Part shown: positions 1-7,411 of the stretch, one piece after another
Position numbering within the stretch: position 1 is the first letter of the stretch
Layout of the letters: each line of letters opens with the position of its first letter
From: Gammaproteobacteria bacterium
Lineage (GTDB): Bacteria > Pseudomonadota > Gammaproteobacteria > Pseudomonadales > Pseudohongiellaceae
Assembly: GCA_003514305.1 (NCBI GenBank)
Contig: DORE01000249.1
Span: forward strand, 1-18,521
Reading direction: 5' to 3'
Length of the DNA stretch: 18,521 nt
The notes under the pieces: generated by a model
Database searches by the model: none
Seen by the model: the letters and a program-made list of their open reading frames with translations, nothing else
What the model was told of the DNA's origin: nothing
Made by a program: the position numbers and the translations under genes

Positions 1-288
1 ATAGAATACAAAGGATTTTCTTCGCAAGGCAATTTCCATACTCGGATAAAAGCAAGCTCTGAGCACAGCAGAACCAAAAAATCATGGACTGAGCTGTCTG
101 ACATTTTTTTGTCGCAAACCGCCCGGTTCGCCAGAGAATTCAAGTTGGGGCTGGTAGCCGTTAATCCCGTAAACACACGGACAACCTGCCGCTACTGTGG
201 GCTACAAGGTCTTTGTCGTATAGATGAATTAACCAAAGCAGAGCACATCGAATCGTCCGACATAATCGCAGATGACCTTTATGACTGA
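1..288 (+). CDS. AddB-like PD-(D/E)XK nuclease / probable DNA repair protein, C-terminal end (partial)
   Basis: Only the last 95 codons lie in the window; the reading frame is open from base 1 and stops at TGA 286-288. The tail contains Cys-x2-Cys-x5-Cys (TTCRYCGLQGLCRI, codons at about 187-216). This is the spacing of the last three Cys ligands of the 4Fe-4S cluster in AddB-type nucleases; the first Cys and the PD-(D/E)XK core would lie upstream, outside the window. The gene behind it is an AddA-type helicase, and the two overlap by up to 17 bases, so an AddAB-like operon is very likely. In proteobacteria such proteins are often annotated 'probable DNA repair protein'. The partner role (end binding, nuclease for one strand, recognition of recombination hotspots) is taken from the AddAB family, not seen here. 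Confidence 0.82.
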   Translation: MEYKGFSSQGNFHTRIKASSEHSRTKKSWTELSDIFLSQTARFAREFKLGLVAVNPVNTRTTCRYCGLQGLCRIDELTKAEHIESSDIIADDLYD

Positions 289-3200
289 TTCCCTGTCAAT
301 ACAATTACCTGACCAGAGCGCACGCAAAAACGCGCTGGACATTAGACAATCCTTCATCGTTCAAGCGCCCGCTGGCTCGGGAAAAACTGAATTGCTCACT
401 TTGCGCTATCTGAAGCTGCTAGCTACTGCATCACAACCAGAAGAAGTGCTGGCAATAACATTTACCAAAAAAGCAGCTAGCGAAATGCGCGACCGCATAG
501 CCAGTATTTTGTCCTGGTGTCAAAATTTTCTTGACGGAGATACGACTCAGATCAGTGACATTGAAGCATTAAAGCTGGGAATTGGGAAATCAGTCCTAGA
601 GAGAGACCGTCGCGAAGAGTGGCATCTACTTGAGTCGCCAAGCCGTTTGCGCGTACAAACAATTGATAGCTTATCTTTCTACCTGGCAAAACAACTCCCG
701 ACCCTTTCGCAAATTGGTGGGAGTCCGACCGTCACTGAGGATATCGAGGTTTGTTGCAGAGAGGCGATCAATGCCACTCTCGCTCAACTGGAGAGCGGTA
801 CCGAATTAGCATACCACATAGAGGTTGTGCTAACGCATTTAGACAACGATCTTGTATCTATTGGAAACCAGTTACTTGGGATGCTTGGACAGCGGGATCA
901 GTGGTCAAATTATGTTATTGACCTAACCATCAACAAAACAGGAACCTCTCAGTTTCTCAAATTAGGTTTAATTGAGTTGATAGAAGAAACATTGCTGTCT
1001 GTCACAAAATTGCTTAATGAAAGTGAGGACGAACTAATTGAACTGGCTAATTTTGCTGCCGCCAATTTAAATAATGAAAAAGATAAATTATCCATAGCCA
1101 GTTTTTTTCCTCTAGAGTCACTCCCAGAAAGCAACATAGAGGCACTGCCTGTCTGGCTTTTTTTATTAAGCTTCCTCCTAAAAAAGCAAAGGGCTGACGA
1201 CTTGGGTCCACCAGACTGGCTGAGGCAGGCCAATAAAAATCATGGGTTTCCAGCAAGCAGCAACGGCGACAAAGAGGGGCAGTCGATTTGCAAGGAATAC
1301 AAGACAAAGCGAACTGATCTGATATCAATACTAAAGGAGAAACCAGGCGCCTTACAGGAACTCGCCTTTATCAGGCTTCTGCCGACATCCGAAGAAGATA
1401 GCGACCAGTGGGACTTCCTTAATTCCCTATGTAATGTGCTTAGAGCTTTGAACGCAGAGCTTCTCCTCGCCTTCACTCGACATCGTGTAGTCGATCACAT
1501 CCAGATCAGCGCTGCCGCCAGGATGGCACTGGGCACTGAAGATGAACCAACAGATCTCGCTCTAGCGCTTGATAATAATATCAATCACATCTTGGTTGAT
1601 GAATTTCAAGACACCTCCCAGCTCCAGCTGAGTTTACTCAAAAAGCTGACGGCAGGATGGCAAACCGATGATTGGCGCACACTTTTCCTGGTCGGTGATG
1701 CGATGCAGTCCTGCTACAGCTTTCGCAATGCCAACGTTGGAATCTTCCTTGACGTACAAAAACGCGGGCTCGAGCATATTAAACTTGAAACATTAGTGCT
1801 TCAAAGCAATTTCCGTTCTCAGCAACCATTGATTGATTGGGTTAACGGCACTTTTGCCGACGCTTTTCCAGCAAAAGCGGACGTTTCACGAGGGGCTGTG
1901 CCTTACAATCGAGCTGAAGTAATTCACAAGAAAAGTGACGGCAAAGGTGTCGAAGTCGACCTGATTGAATATGAAAGTGACCAGCGACAACAGGCTTTGT
2001 TCCAGGAGTCTGAGCAACTAGCTGATAAAGTTCTCAAACTACAGGAGCAGTTCCCAGGCGACAGTATTGCGATACTTGTTAGAACTCGAACACAACTGAA
2101 AACCGTCATACCATCACTTAGGGCGCGAGCTCTAAGTTGGAGGGCCAACGATATAGATCGGCTGACAGAATTGCCGGTAATAGAAGATTTGTTGAGTTTA
2201 GTTAAGGTGATTTTGAGTCCAGGAGACCATTTCAGCTGGCTTTGCTTGTTGCGTGCACCCTGGTGTGGCCTGACTAGTGCTGACCTACTGGAGCTTAACC
2301 ACCATTCCAGGGAATCAAATATCTGGAGCAGCACCAAGGAATACAGATCTATCACCGGTCTCAGTCTTCACGCAAAGCAGGTCCTCCCGCAATTTATTAT
2401 TGCTATGCAGTTCGCTATCGCGAGTCGCTATAAACGATCTTTACGTCAATCCGTCGAAGCTACATGGGGGCTTCTTCGTGGCATAAATTGCTGCCGAGAC
2501 GACAATGAAATTAACTGCGTTCAGCGTTTTTTCACATTACTCAGCGAGGAGGAGAAAGCAGGAGGTCTCGGAGATATTTTTGCATTTGAGGAAAAGGTGA
2601 GCTCAACATTTATCCCCAGTCCAGAGACAATGTCACAAGCTTGTGGTCTGCAGCTTCTCACCATGCATAAATCTAAGGGGCTCGAATTTGATCATGTGCT
2701 TTTGCCGGGCTTGTCACAAACTGCAAGGCACGACGACAAAGACCTGCTGGTATGGCATGAGCGCTTAAACGCTGCTGGAAACCCTCGGCTTTTTCTCGCA
2801 GCTGTTACACCAGCCGGCTCTGACGAATCCAACCTTTACACTTTTATAAGACATGAACAAAAAGTTAGGCAAAAGTTGGAAAGCACTCGACTTCTTTACA
2901 TTGCAATAACAAGGGCAAAAAAATCTGCCACCCTATTCGCCAGTATAATCAAAGAGAAAGACGGAGGATTTAGAAAACCTCCTGAGGGCTCTTTGCTTTC
3001 TTTGATCTGGCCACAACTTTGCAGTCAGGGAGCGCTCTGCTCGCAAAGTTCTAATAGCTCAACTCATGTATTTCAAGAGCGCATGGAAAAACGTCATTCA
3101 ACGACCGGCCCGACAATGATTACACGTCTTAGACCTATTCTTGAGTTTACAGAATCGGAACAGCAGGCGATACAAGACCTAATCGCTAAATTTGAAAATA

Positions 3201-3799
3201 ATCATCAGACGGCAGACGACCGTGTATTCGAGTGGTCGAATGACCTAAATGCACGCACAAAAGCTGATCGTGTCGCGAGCAAGACCGGAACTTTAATTCA
3301 CAAAGTATTCGAGACCTATATCAATAGCAATGATAAGTCCAACTATCTCGCGCAGTTAAAGACAATAAAATCGTATTGGAGACTTGGTCTTCGCTCGCTG
3401 CAACTCTCCTCGGACGAAATGGACCGAACCCTTAGCCAAATGGAGGAAACTGTGTATCGAACCTTGTCAAGTCCAACTTTGGCTTGGATATTTGACAATC
3501 AAAGTAGTGAAAGTGCTTGCGAGCTAAAGATCACACAGCGACAAAAAGGCCATCTGAAACAATTTATCATTGATCGAACGTTTATCGATCAAAGTAACAC
3601 TCGCTGGATCATCGACTTTAAAACGAGCGTGCGACCAATAGGCGAGAGTGAAAGCGACTTTATTAGTGCTCAAACTGAGAAACACCGCTCCCAGCTCGAA
3701 ATTTACCGCGATCTGATGATGGCCTCAGAAAATAGACCCATACGTTTGGCACTACTGCTCACCGAGATTCCTGCCCTAGTTGAAATAAAGCCGAACTAA
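272..3799 (+). CDS. AddA-like UvrD-family helicase with C-terminal nuclease domain
   Basis: A protein of 1175 residues of superfamily 1A. Walker A APAGSGKT is at 32-39, motif Ia (ITFTKKAASEM) near 62-72, motif II VDEFQDT at 442-448, motif III (LVGDAMQSCYSFR) near 475, motif IV (NFRS) near 515, motif V (TMHKSKGLEFD) near 798, and motif VI (LLYIAITRAKK) near 875. The C-terminal part has the RecB-type nuclease signature: His at 1010 (GTLIHKVFE), Asp-Phe-Lys at 1115-1117 (IIDFKTS) and a downstream QLEIYRDL, so the nuclease looks intact. It should unwind and degrade duplex DNA from broken ends with its AddB-like partner, preparing 3' tails for RecA. Start is ATG 272 or ATG 281; the second gives a tight ATG/TGA overlap with the upstream gene, and neither has a clear Shine-Dalgarno. 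Nearest alternative label is RecB-like, but gene order and the Cys cluster of the neighbour favour AddA. Confidence 0.9.
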   Translation: MTFMTDSLSIQLPDQSARKNALDIRQSFIVQAPAGSGKTELLTLRYLKLLATASQPEEVLAITFTKKAASEMRDRIASILSWCQNFLDGDTTQISDIEALKLGIGKSVLERDRREEWHLLESPSRLRVQTIDSLSFYLAKQLPTLSQIGGSPTVTEDIEVCCREAINATLAQLESGTELAYHIEVVLTHLDNDLVSIGNQLLGMLGQRDQWSNYVIDLTINKTGTSQFLKLGLIELIEETLLSVTKLLNESEDELIELANFAAANLNNEKDKLSIASFFPLESLPESNIEALPVWLFLLSFLLKKQRADDLGPPDWLRQANKNHGFPASSNGDKEGQSICKEYKTKRTDLISILKEKPGALQELAFIRLLPTSEEDSDQWDFLNSLCNVLRALNAELLLAFTRHRVVDHIQISAAARMALGTEDEPTDLALALDNNINHILVDEFQDTSQLQLSLLKKLTAGWQTDDWRTLFLVGDAMQSCYSFRNANVGIFLDVQKRGLEHIKLETLVLQSNFRSQQPLIDWVNGTFADAFPAKADVSRGAVPYNRAEVIHKKSDGKGVEVDLIEYESDQRQQALFQESEQLADKVLKLQEQFPGDSIAILVRTRTQLKTVIPSLRARALSWRANDIDRLTELPVIEDLLSLVKVILSPGDHFSWLCLLRAPWCGLTSADLLELNHHSRESNIWSSTKEYRSITGLSLHAKQVLPQFIIAMQFAIASRYKRSLRQSVEATWGLLRGINCCRDDNEINCVQRFFTLLSEEEKAGGLGDIFAFEEKVSSTFIPSPETMSQACGLQLLTMHKSKGLEFDHVLLPGLSQTARHDDKDLLVWHERLNAAGNPRLFLAAVTPAGSDESNLYTFIRHEQKVRQKLESTRLLYIAITRAKKSATLFASIIKEKDGGFRKPPEGSLLSLIWPQLCSQGALCSQSSNSSTHVFQERMEKRHSTTGPTMITRLRPILEFTESEQQAIQDLIAKFENNHQTADDRVFEWSNDLNARTKADRVASKTGTLIHKVFETYINSNDKSNYLAQLKTIKSYWRLGLRSLQLSSDEMDRTLSQMEETVYRTLSSPTLAWIFDNQSSESACELKITQRQKGHLKQFIIDRTFIDQSNTRWIIDFKTSVRPIGESESDFISAQTEKHRSQLEIYRDLMMASENRPIRLALLLTEIPALVEIKPN

Positions 3800-4353
3800 T
3801 CACAATCGCTTTGATCAACGGCAAAAATGCCTGCCGCATTCCGCAAATAACCGTGATAATCCATTCCATAACCGTAGATGTATCGATCTTCAACATTAAG
3901 GCCCACGAAGTCTGCTTTGATCCCCTCCACTTTCCTCTCATGAAGCTTGTCGACCAGGACCGCCGTAAGAACATCAGTTGCGCCGCGCGATCGACAGTGA
4001 TTCACGACCGCTGAAAGCGTTGCTCCTTCATCCAAAATATCGTCAAGCACCAGCACATCACGGCCATTCATTGATATTTCTGGGAACCGATGCCACTCCA
4101 AATCCGAACCGTGAGTTTTATTCCGATACCTAGTGGCATGCAAGTAATCGACCTGTAAAGGAAAATGAAGCTTTGTTAGCAATTTTCCTGAAAATATCAG
4201 ACCCCCATTCATAAGGCATAGAAGCAACGGGTTCCTAAATTTCAAGACCGCTGAAACCTGATCAGCCAATGCAGCGATAGCAGCTTCAACTTCTGCTTCG
4301 GTATGCAGACAGACTGCTCTACGGCTTACCGCAAAGATTTCATCAAGGGTCAC
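3796..4353 (-). CDS. hpt: hypoxanthine-guanine phosphoribosyltransferase
   Basis: A type I phosphoribosyltransferase of 185 residues. The PRPP-binding signature VLVLDDILDEGATL is at 100-113 (acidic pair D104-D105), the MNGG loop that contacts pyrophosphate at 48-51, and the flexible RYRNKTHG loop near 75-82. The C-terminal VGLNVEDRYIYGYGMDYHG fits the purine-binding wall of HPRT enzymes. It would convert hypoxanthine or guanine plus PRPP to IMP or GMP in the cytosol for purine salvage. Start is GTG at 4353; GTGA overlaps the stop of the upstream channel gene by 4 bases, and GAGGG sits just upstream, so translational coupling is likely. At the other end its TAG stop and the TAA stop of the addA-like gene share CTAA (3796-3799), a tail-to-tail overlap. 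It could be a methylthioinosine- or xanthine-preferring relative; substrate choice cannot be read from the sequence. Confidence 0.85.
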   Translation of the reverse strand: MTLDEIFAVSRRAVCLHTEAEVEAAIAALADQVSAVLKFRNPLLLCLMNGGLIFSGKLLTKLHFPLQVDYLHATRYRNKTHGSDLEWHRFPEISMNGRDVLVLDDILDEGATLSAVVNHCRSRGATDVLTAVLVDKLHERKVEGIKADFVGLNVEDRYIYGYGMDYHGYLRNAAGIFAVDQSDCD

Positions 4354-5486
4354 TTAAGGCCCTCACTCTGTTGGGATACATGGAGGTCGAGCCCGGAAAC
4401 TACGGTCTCTATCCCGTCTAATGTCGTTGTCGGAAAGGCAAAATCTGCCTGATGCTCATGGACGATCCGCATAATTTTGAACATGACATCCTGTTTAATT
4501 TCATGAAACTTTATCCAATTTGTTGTCTTCGTAAAGGTGTAAACAAAGAAATCCAGGGATGAATCGCCATAGGAATTGAAATTAACAATGAGGGTTTGTC
4601 TTTGATCGATCTCCTCGTGCGATTGCAGCATGGCATACACATCTTGCACGATTCGGTCCATCTTCGATGCATCCCGATAACGAATCCCGATTGTTTCGTA
4701 GATGCGTCGATTTGTCATACGCGAGGGGTTTTCTAGTGCGAGCTTCGCAAAAACAGAATTCGGCACGTATAGCGGCCTTTTGTCAAAAGTCCTCACCACC
4801 GTCAGCCGCCATCCAATGCTTTCTACTGTTCCCTCTATTTCTCGGTCTGGTGATCTTATCCAGTCCCCAATAGCAAACGGTCGATCCAGATAGATCATCA
4901 GCCCGCCAAAGAAGTTTGACAGTAAATCCTGTGCTGCAAAACCAACAGCGATGCCACCAACGCCTCCAAATGCCAAAAGCGCCGTTATTTCGATCCCCAA
5001 GGTAGGCAAAGCAACCAGCACCGCGGAGATCACTACTGAAAGCCGCGTCAATTTGGCCAATGCGTGCAATGTTGTAGGATCTAAGCGACCCTGCTCTTTC
5101 TCGTCGCGCGACTGCAGTTCTACAAGTACCCTCGCCTCGGCCAAGGTGACAAATCGCACAAGAAAAAACATAGTTAGTACGATGAAAGTAAGCTGTCGGA
5201 TAATGTCTAGGTTCGCTGGTCTGAACAAAACCATATCGAGATAGCCATCGCTTATCTGGACGGCCCAAATCAGCCCGAGAATCAGAATAAACCAGCTCAA
5301 TGGACCTTGCGCTGCCTTGAAAAGAGCATCATCCCAAACGTTTGCGGTTTTCTCGAATTGCTCACCTAACACTTTTAGCGCACGCATCGCGAGGTAGCGA
5401 CCAACAAAGGTAAGCAGCACCGCGGCGAAAAGCTCTACACCCCACCCAAGTTCGGAAATACTATCCATCGATAATATATTAGGCAT
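4350..5486 (-). CDS. MscS-family mechanosensitive ion channel, YnaI-like
   Basis: A membrane protein of 378 residues with about five hydrophobic segments (roughly 13-35, 61-78, 96-114, 148-165, 168-200). The last is the glycine/alanine-rich pore helix (LLAFGGVGGIAVGFAAQDLL, 170-189) followed by SNFFGGLMIYLDRPFAIGDWI, the hallmark of MscS. The downstream beta domain (SPDREIEGTVESIGWR, RPLYVPNSVF, NPSRMTNRRI) closely matches my memory of E. coli YnaI, a low-conductance channel, more than MscS itself. It should sit in the inner membrane and release solutes on osmotic downshock. ATG 5486 is preceded by AGGAG with a 6-base spacer; the start lies 17 bases after the nagZ stop, and the gene overlaps hpt by 4 bases, so it is the middle gene of an operon. 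I see no functional link to NagZ beyond envelope physiology. Confidence 0.9.
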   Translation of the reverse strand: MPNILSMDSISELGWGVELFAAVLLTFVGRYLAMRALKVLGEQFEKTANVWDDALFKAAQGPLSWFILILGLIWAVQISDGYLDMVLFRPANLDIIRQLTFIVLTMFFLVRFVTLAEARVLVELQSRDEKEQGRLDPTTLHALAKLTRLSVVISAVLVALPTLGIEITALLAFGGVGGIAVGFAAQDLLSNFFGGLMIYLDRPFAIGDWIRSPDREIEGTVESIGWRLTVVRTFDKRPLYVPNSVFAKLALENPSRMTNRRIYETIGIRYRDASKMDRIVQDVYAMLQSHEEIDQRQTLIVNFNSYGDSSLDFFVYTFTKTTNWIKFHEIKQDVMFKIMRIVHEHQADFAFPTTTLDGIETVVSGLDLHVSQQSEGLK

Positions 5487-5492
5487 TAATGA

Positions 5493-5497
5493 CTCCT
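5493..5497 (-). promoter_or_regulatory. strong Shine-Dalgarno of the MscS-family gene
   Basis: Read on the minus strand this is AGGAG, 6 bases before ATG 5486. It lies in the 17-base gap after nagZ and fixes the start of the channel gene. Confidence 0.75.
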
Positions 5498-5503
5498 AAA
5501 CAA

Positions 5504-6529
5504 TCAATCATTGAGACGGTCAACGATCTCAATCGCTGCTGCCCACTTTTCAGTATCATAAAGCGTTGCTATCTCAAGGGACGGGCTTGCGCGCAGCCTT
5601 GCAAGCCTCGGATTGCCAGCGTGCCCTATTTTCTCAAGATAATCGGCAACCTCCACCGCACTCCGCCGATCGTTGCAAACCAACACCATGTCACAACCTG
5701 CAGCTAATGCTTTCTTGGCTCGCGTCTCAGCATTTCCAATCGCTTTTGCCGCTTCCATGCTCAAATCATCACTAAAAATTACCCCTTCGAACCCAAGCCG
5801 CTGTCTTAGGATGCTCTGCAACCACACATTAGAGAAACCAGCACAGTCCTGATCAATATTGGGATAACACACATGAGCAGGCATGATTGCATCCAAAACA
5901 TCGATGCAGCCACTGAAAACACTGAGATCCTGAGACCAGATTTCGGCCTCGCGGCGATCGTCGATCGGAAGTTCCAAATGGGAATCTGCAGCTACTGTGC
6001 CATGGCCAGGGAAGTGTTTGCCGGTGGCGACCATCCCAGCCTCATGCATTCCGTTGATATATGCCCGAGCCAGCTTTACTGCGGTGTCTACTTCAGCCGA
6101 AAAAGCTCTGTCACCAATCACCCTACTAGCAGAGGCATATAAATCGAGAACCGGTGCAAAGCTAAGATCTAGCCCAAAATGCAATATTTCAGCAGCCATT
6201 ACCCATCCATGGACCTGAGCCTGATTGATTGCTTCAGCCGGATTCTCGTTGAAGGCGGAAGATAGCCGATGAGGCGCCGGCAATCTTACAAAACCGGACT
6301 TAAAGCGTTGCACTCTTCCTCCTTCCTGATCTACCGCAAGCAGGATCTCAGGTTTGCATTCGCGAACCTCTGCGATCAAATCCCGCAACTGATCCGGTTC
6401 AGAGTAATTACGAGAAAAAAGGATGAGTCCACCGACCGCTTGGTGGGAAAGAAGCTGACGCTCTTCCGCTGATAGGTTCTGGCCTTGAATATCTAGCATC
6501 AGAACGCCGGGTATTTGGTTTTCGTTCAT
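5504..6529 (-). CDS. nagZ: beta-N-acetylhexosaminidase NagZ
   Basis: A glycoside hydrolase family 3 enzyme of 341 residues, the usual NagZ length and single-domain form. It shows VDQEGGRVQRF at 66-76, FAPVLDL at 124-130, VIGDRAF at 137-143, and KHFPGHGTVAADSH at 171-184 with the Asp-His acid/base pair (D182, H184). GVIFSDDLSM follows near 249-258, with D254 as the likely nucleophile. It removes terminal GlcNAc from cytosolic GlcNAc-1,6-anhydroMurNAc muropeptides during cell-wall recycling; in many gammaproteobacteria its product influences AmpR/AmpC induction, but no ampC is seen here. The frame is open to a TTG at 6583, but that codon lies in the -35 element of the inferred promoter, so ATG 6529 is preferred; no strong Shine-Dalgarno. 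It heads an operon with the MscS-like channel and hpt. Confidence 0.93.
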   Translation of the reverse strand: MNENQIPGVLMLDIQGQNLSAEERQLLSHQAVGGLILFSRNYSEPDQLRDLIAEVRECKPEILLAVDQEGGRVQRFKSGFVRLPAPHRLSSAFNENPAEAINQAQVHGWVMAAEILHFGLDLSFAPVLDLYASASRVIGDRAFSAEVDTAVKLARAYINGMHEAGMVATGKHFPGHGTVAADSHLELPIDDRREAEIWSQDLSVFSGCIDVLDAIMPAHVCYPNIDQDCAGFSNVWLQSILRQRLGFEGVIFSDDLSMEAAKAIGNAETRAKKALAAGCDMVLVCNDRRSAVEVADYLEKIGHAGNPRLARLRASPSLEIATLYDTEKWAAAIEIVDRLND

Positions 6530-6554
6530 CTGAATTGAGCCTGAGGTTTTAAAA

Positions 6555-6583
6555 ATTATCACAAATAAGCGCCGAGCGGGCAA
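6555..6583 (-). promoter_or_regulatory. candidate sigma70 promoter of the nagZ operon
   Basis: On the minus strand, TTGCCC (6583-6578) and GATAAT (6560-6555) are separated by 17 bases, a 4/6 and 5/6 match to consensus. Transcription would start near 6548, about 20 bases before ATG 6529. By eye only; a TTGACA at 6597-6592 has no suitable -10. Confidence 0.5.
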
Positions 6584-6597
6584 AGCGAGCTTGTCAA

Positions 6598-6616
6598 TTG
6601 ATTAATCGCTAATCAA
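6598..6616. repeat. perfect inverted repeat upstream of nagZ, possible operator
   Basis: TTGATTA-N5-TAATCAA, 7 bp arms with spacer ATCGC, lies just upstream of the inferred nagZ -35 and about 80 bases from the lexA -10. The 19-base dyad has the size of a dimeric helix-turn-helix operator. No regulator gene adjoins it, and I do not recognise the site. Confidence 0.45.
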
Positions 6617-6676
6617 CAAACTTATGCCTCCAGCTCAGTGCAGACTGTAAGTTTGTCTGCTAACGCTAAAGTCTGT

Positions 6677-6704
6677 TTGAGTTTGGCGGATAACTGTATA
6701 TAAT
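6677..6704 (+). promoter_or_regulatory. lexA promoter (-35 and -10)
   Basis: TTGAGT (6677-6682) and a perfect TATAAT (6699-6704) are spaced by 16 bases. The -10 lies inside the LexA box, so bound LexA would block RNA polymerase. The start point would be near 6711 with a short leader of about 22 bases. Confidence 0.7.
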
Positions 6705-6709
6705 TACAG
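6694..6709 (+). promoter_or_regulatory. LexA-binding SOS box
   Basis: CTGTATATAATTACAG matches the gammaproteobacterial consensus CTGT-N8-ACAG perfectly and has an AT-rich centre. It ends 23 bases before the lexA start codon, the expected place for autorepression. I found only this single perfect box, whereas E. coli lexA has two. Confidence 0.93.
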
Positions 6710-6732
6710 TTGTAAATAAACGAGACATAAAA

Positions 6733-7341
6733 ATGCGGAAACTTACAGTGCGCCAGGAGCAGATTCTAGACTACATTAGAGATTATCTTGCTGAAACCGG
6801 ATTTCCTCCAACTCGTTCCGAGATAGCTCAAGAGATGGGGTTTAAGAGTCCCAACGCCGCCGAAGAGCATTTAAGGGCTCTTGCAAGGAAAGGTGCGATA
6901 GAAATGCTGCCGGGGACCTCAAGGGGCCTTCGCTTGCCTATTTCGGAGCAACTGGGACTGCCTATTGTCGGCCAGGTAGCCGCCGGTTGCCCGATTCTTG
7001 CTGAAGAGTCTATCGCAGACTATTGCGATATTCCTCCTGATATGTTCTCGCCTCGGGCTGACTATCTCCTCGCCGTAAAGGGCACAAGTATGATTGACGT
7101 AGGAATTTATGAGGATGACTTACTCGCTGTTCATAAAACTGATCGCGCCCGGAGTGGCGACATCGTCGTGGCTCGGGTGGATGACGAGGTCACGGTTAAA
7201 CGGCTGGAGACTTCCCGAAGCAAACACAAGGTCACACTTCGCGCTGAAAATCCGGATTTTGATCCTATCGTAGTAGATTTACGCGACCGCGAATTCGCGA
7301 TCGAAGGCATCAGTGTTGGCATTATCCGGCGTCAGATTTAA
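6733..7341 (+). CDS. lexA: LexA SOS repressor / self-cleaving S24 peptidase
   Basis: A protein of 202 residues, the standard length. The N-terminal winged helix-turn-helix (RQEQILDYIRDYLAETGFPP, then TRSEIAQEMGFKSPNAAEEH) binds the SOS box. The Ala-Gly cleavage site is A84-G85 in GQVAAGCP, and the catalytic dyad is S119 (KGTSMIDVG) and K156 (VTVKRL), the same numbers as in E. coli LexA. RecA filaments trigger self-cleavage and so release SOS genes. ATG 6733 is preceded by a weak purine stretch only. An SOS box overlaps the promoter, so the gene should be autoregulated. No sulA-like gene follows it, unlike the arrangement I recall from Pseudomonas; topA converges on it instead. Confidence 0.97.
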   Translation: MRKLTVRQEQILDYIRDYLAETGFPPTRSEIAQEMGFKSPNAAEEHLRALARKGAIEMLPGTSRGLRLPISEQLGLPIVGQVAAGCPILAEESIADYCDIPPDMFSPRADYLLAVKGTSMIDVGIYEDDLLAVHKTDRARSGDIVVARVDDEVTVKRLETSRSKHKVTLRAENPDFDPIVVDLRDREFAIEGISVGIIRRQI

Positions 7342-7411
7342 ATACAGCCTTTCACCAAATTCGGTACGGCAACGGCCTTTTTGGTACTTAAATACCTCGG
7401 TTACACGTTTT

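Noticed and set aside
1924..2355. Antisense open frame within the AddA-like gene
   Set aside because: Opposite to conserved helicase sequence, with Ser/Leu/Arg-rich residues typical of an antisense shadow.
6530..6583. N-terminal extension of nagZ to a TTG codon
   Set aside because: The added residues are unlike NagZ, the TTG overlaps the inferred -35 element, and ATG 6529 gives the normal family length.
7342..7411. Terminator between convergent lexA and topA
   Set aside because: There is a TTTTT run and some ACCAAA/TTTGGT pairing, but the stem has a long, poorly paired interior; not convincing on either strand.
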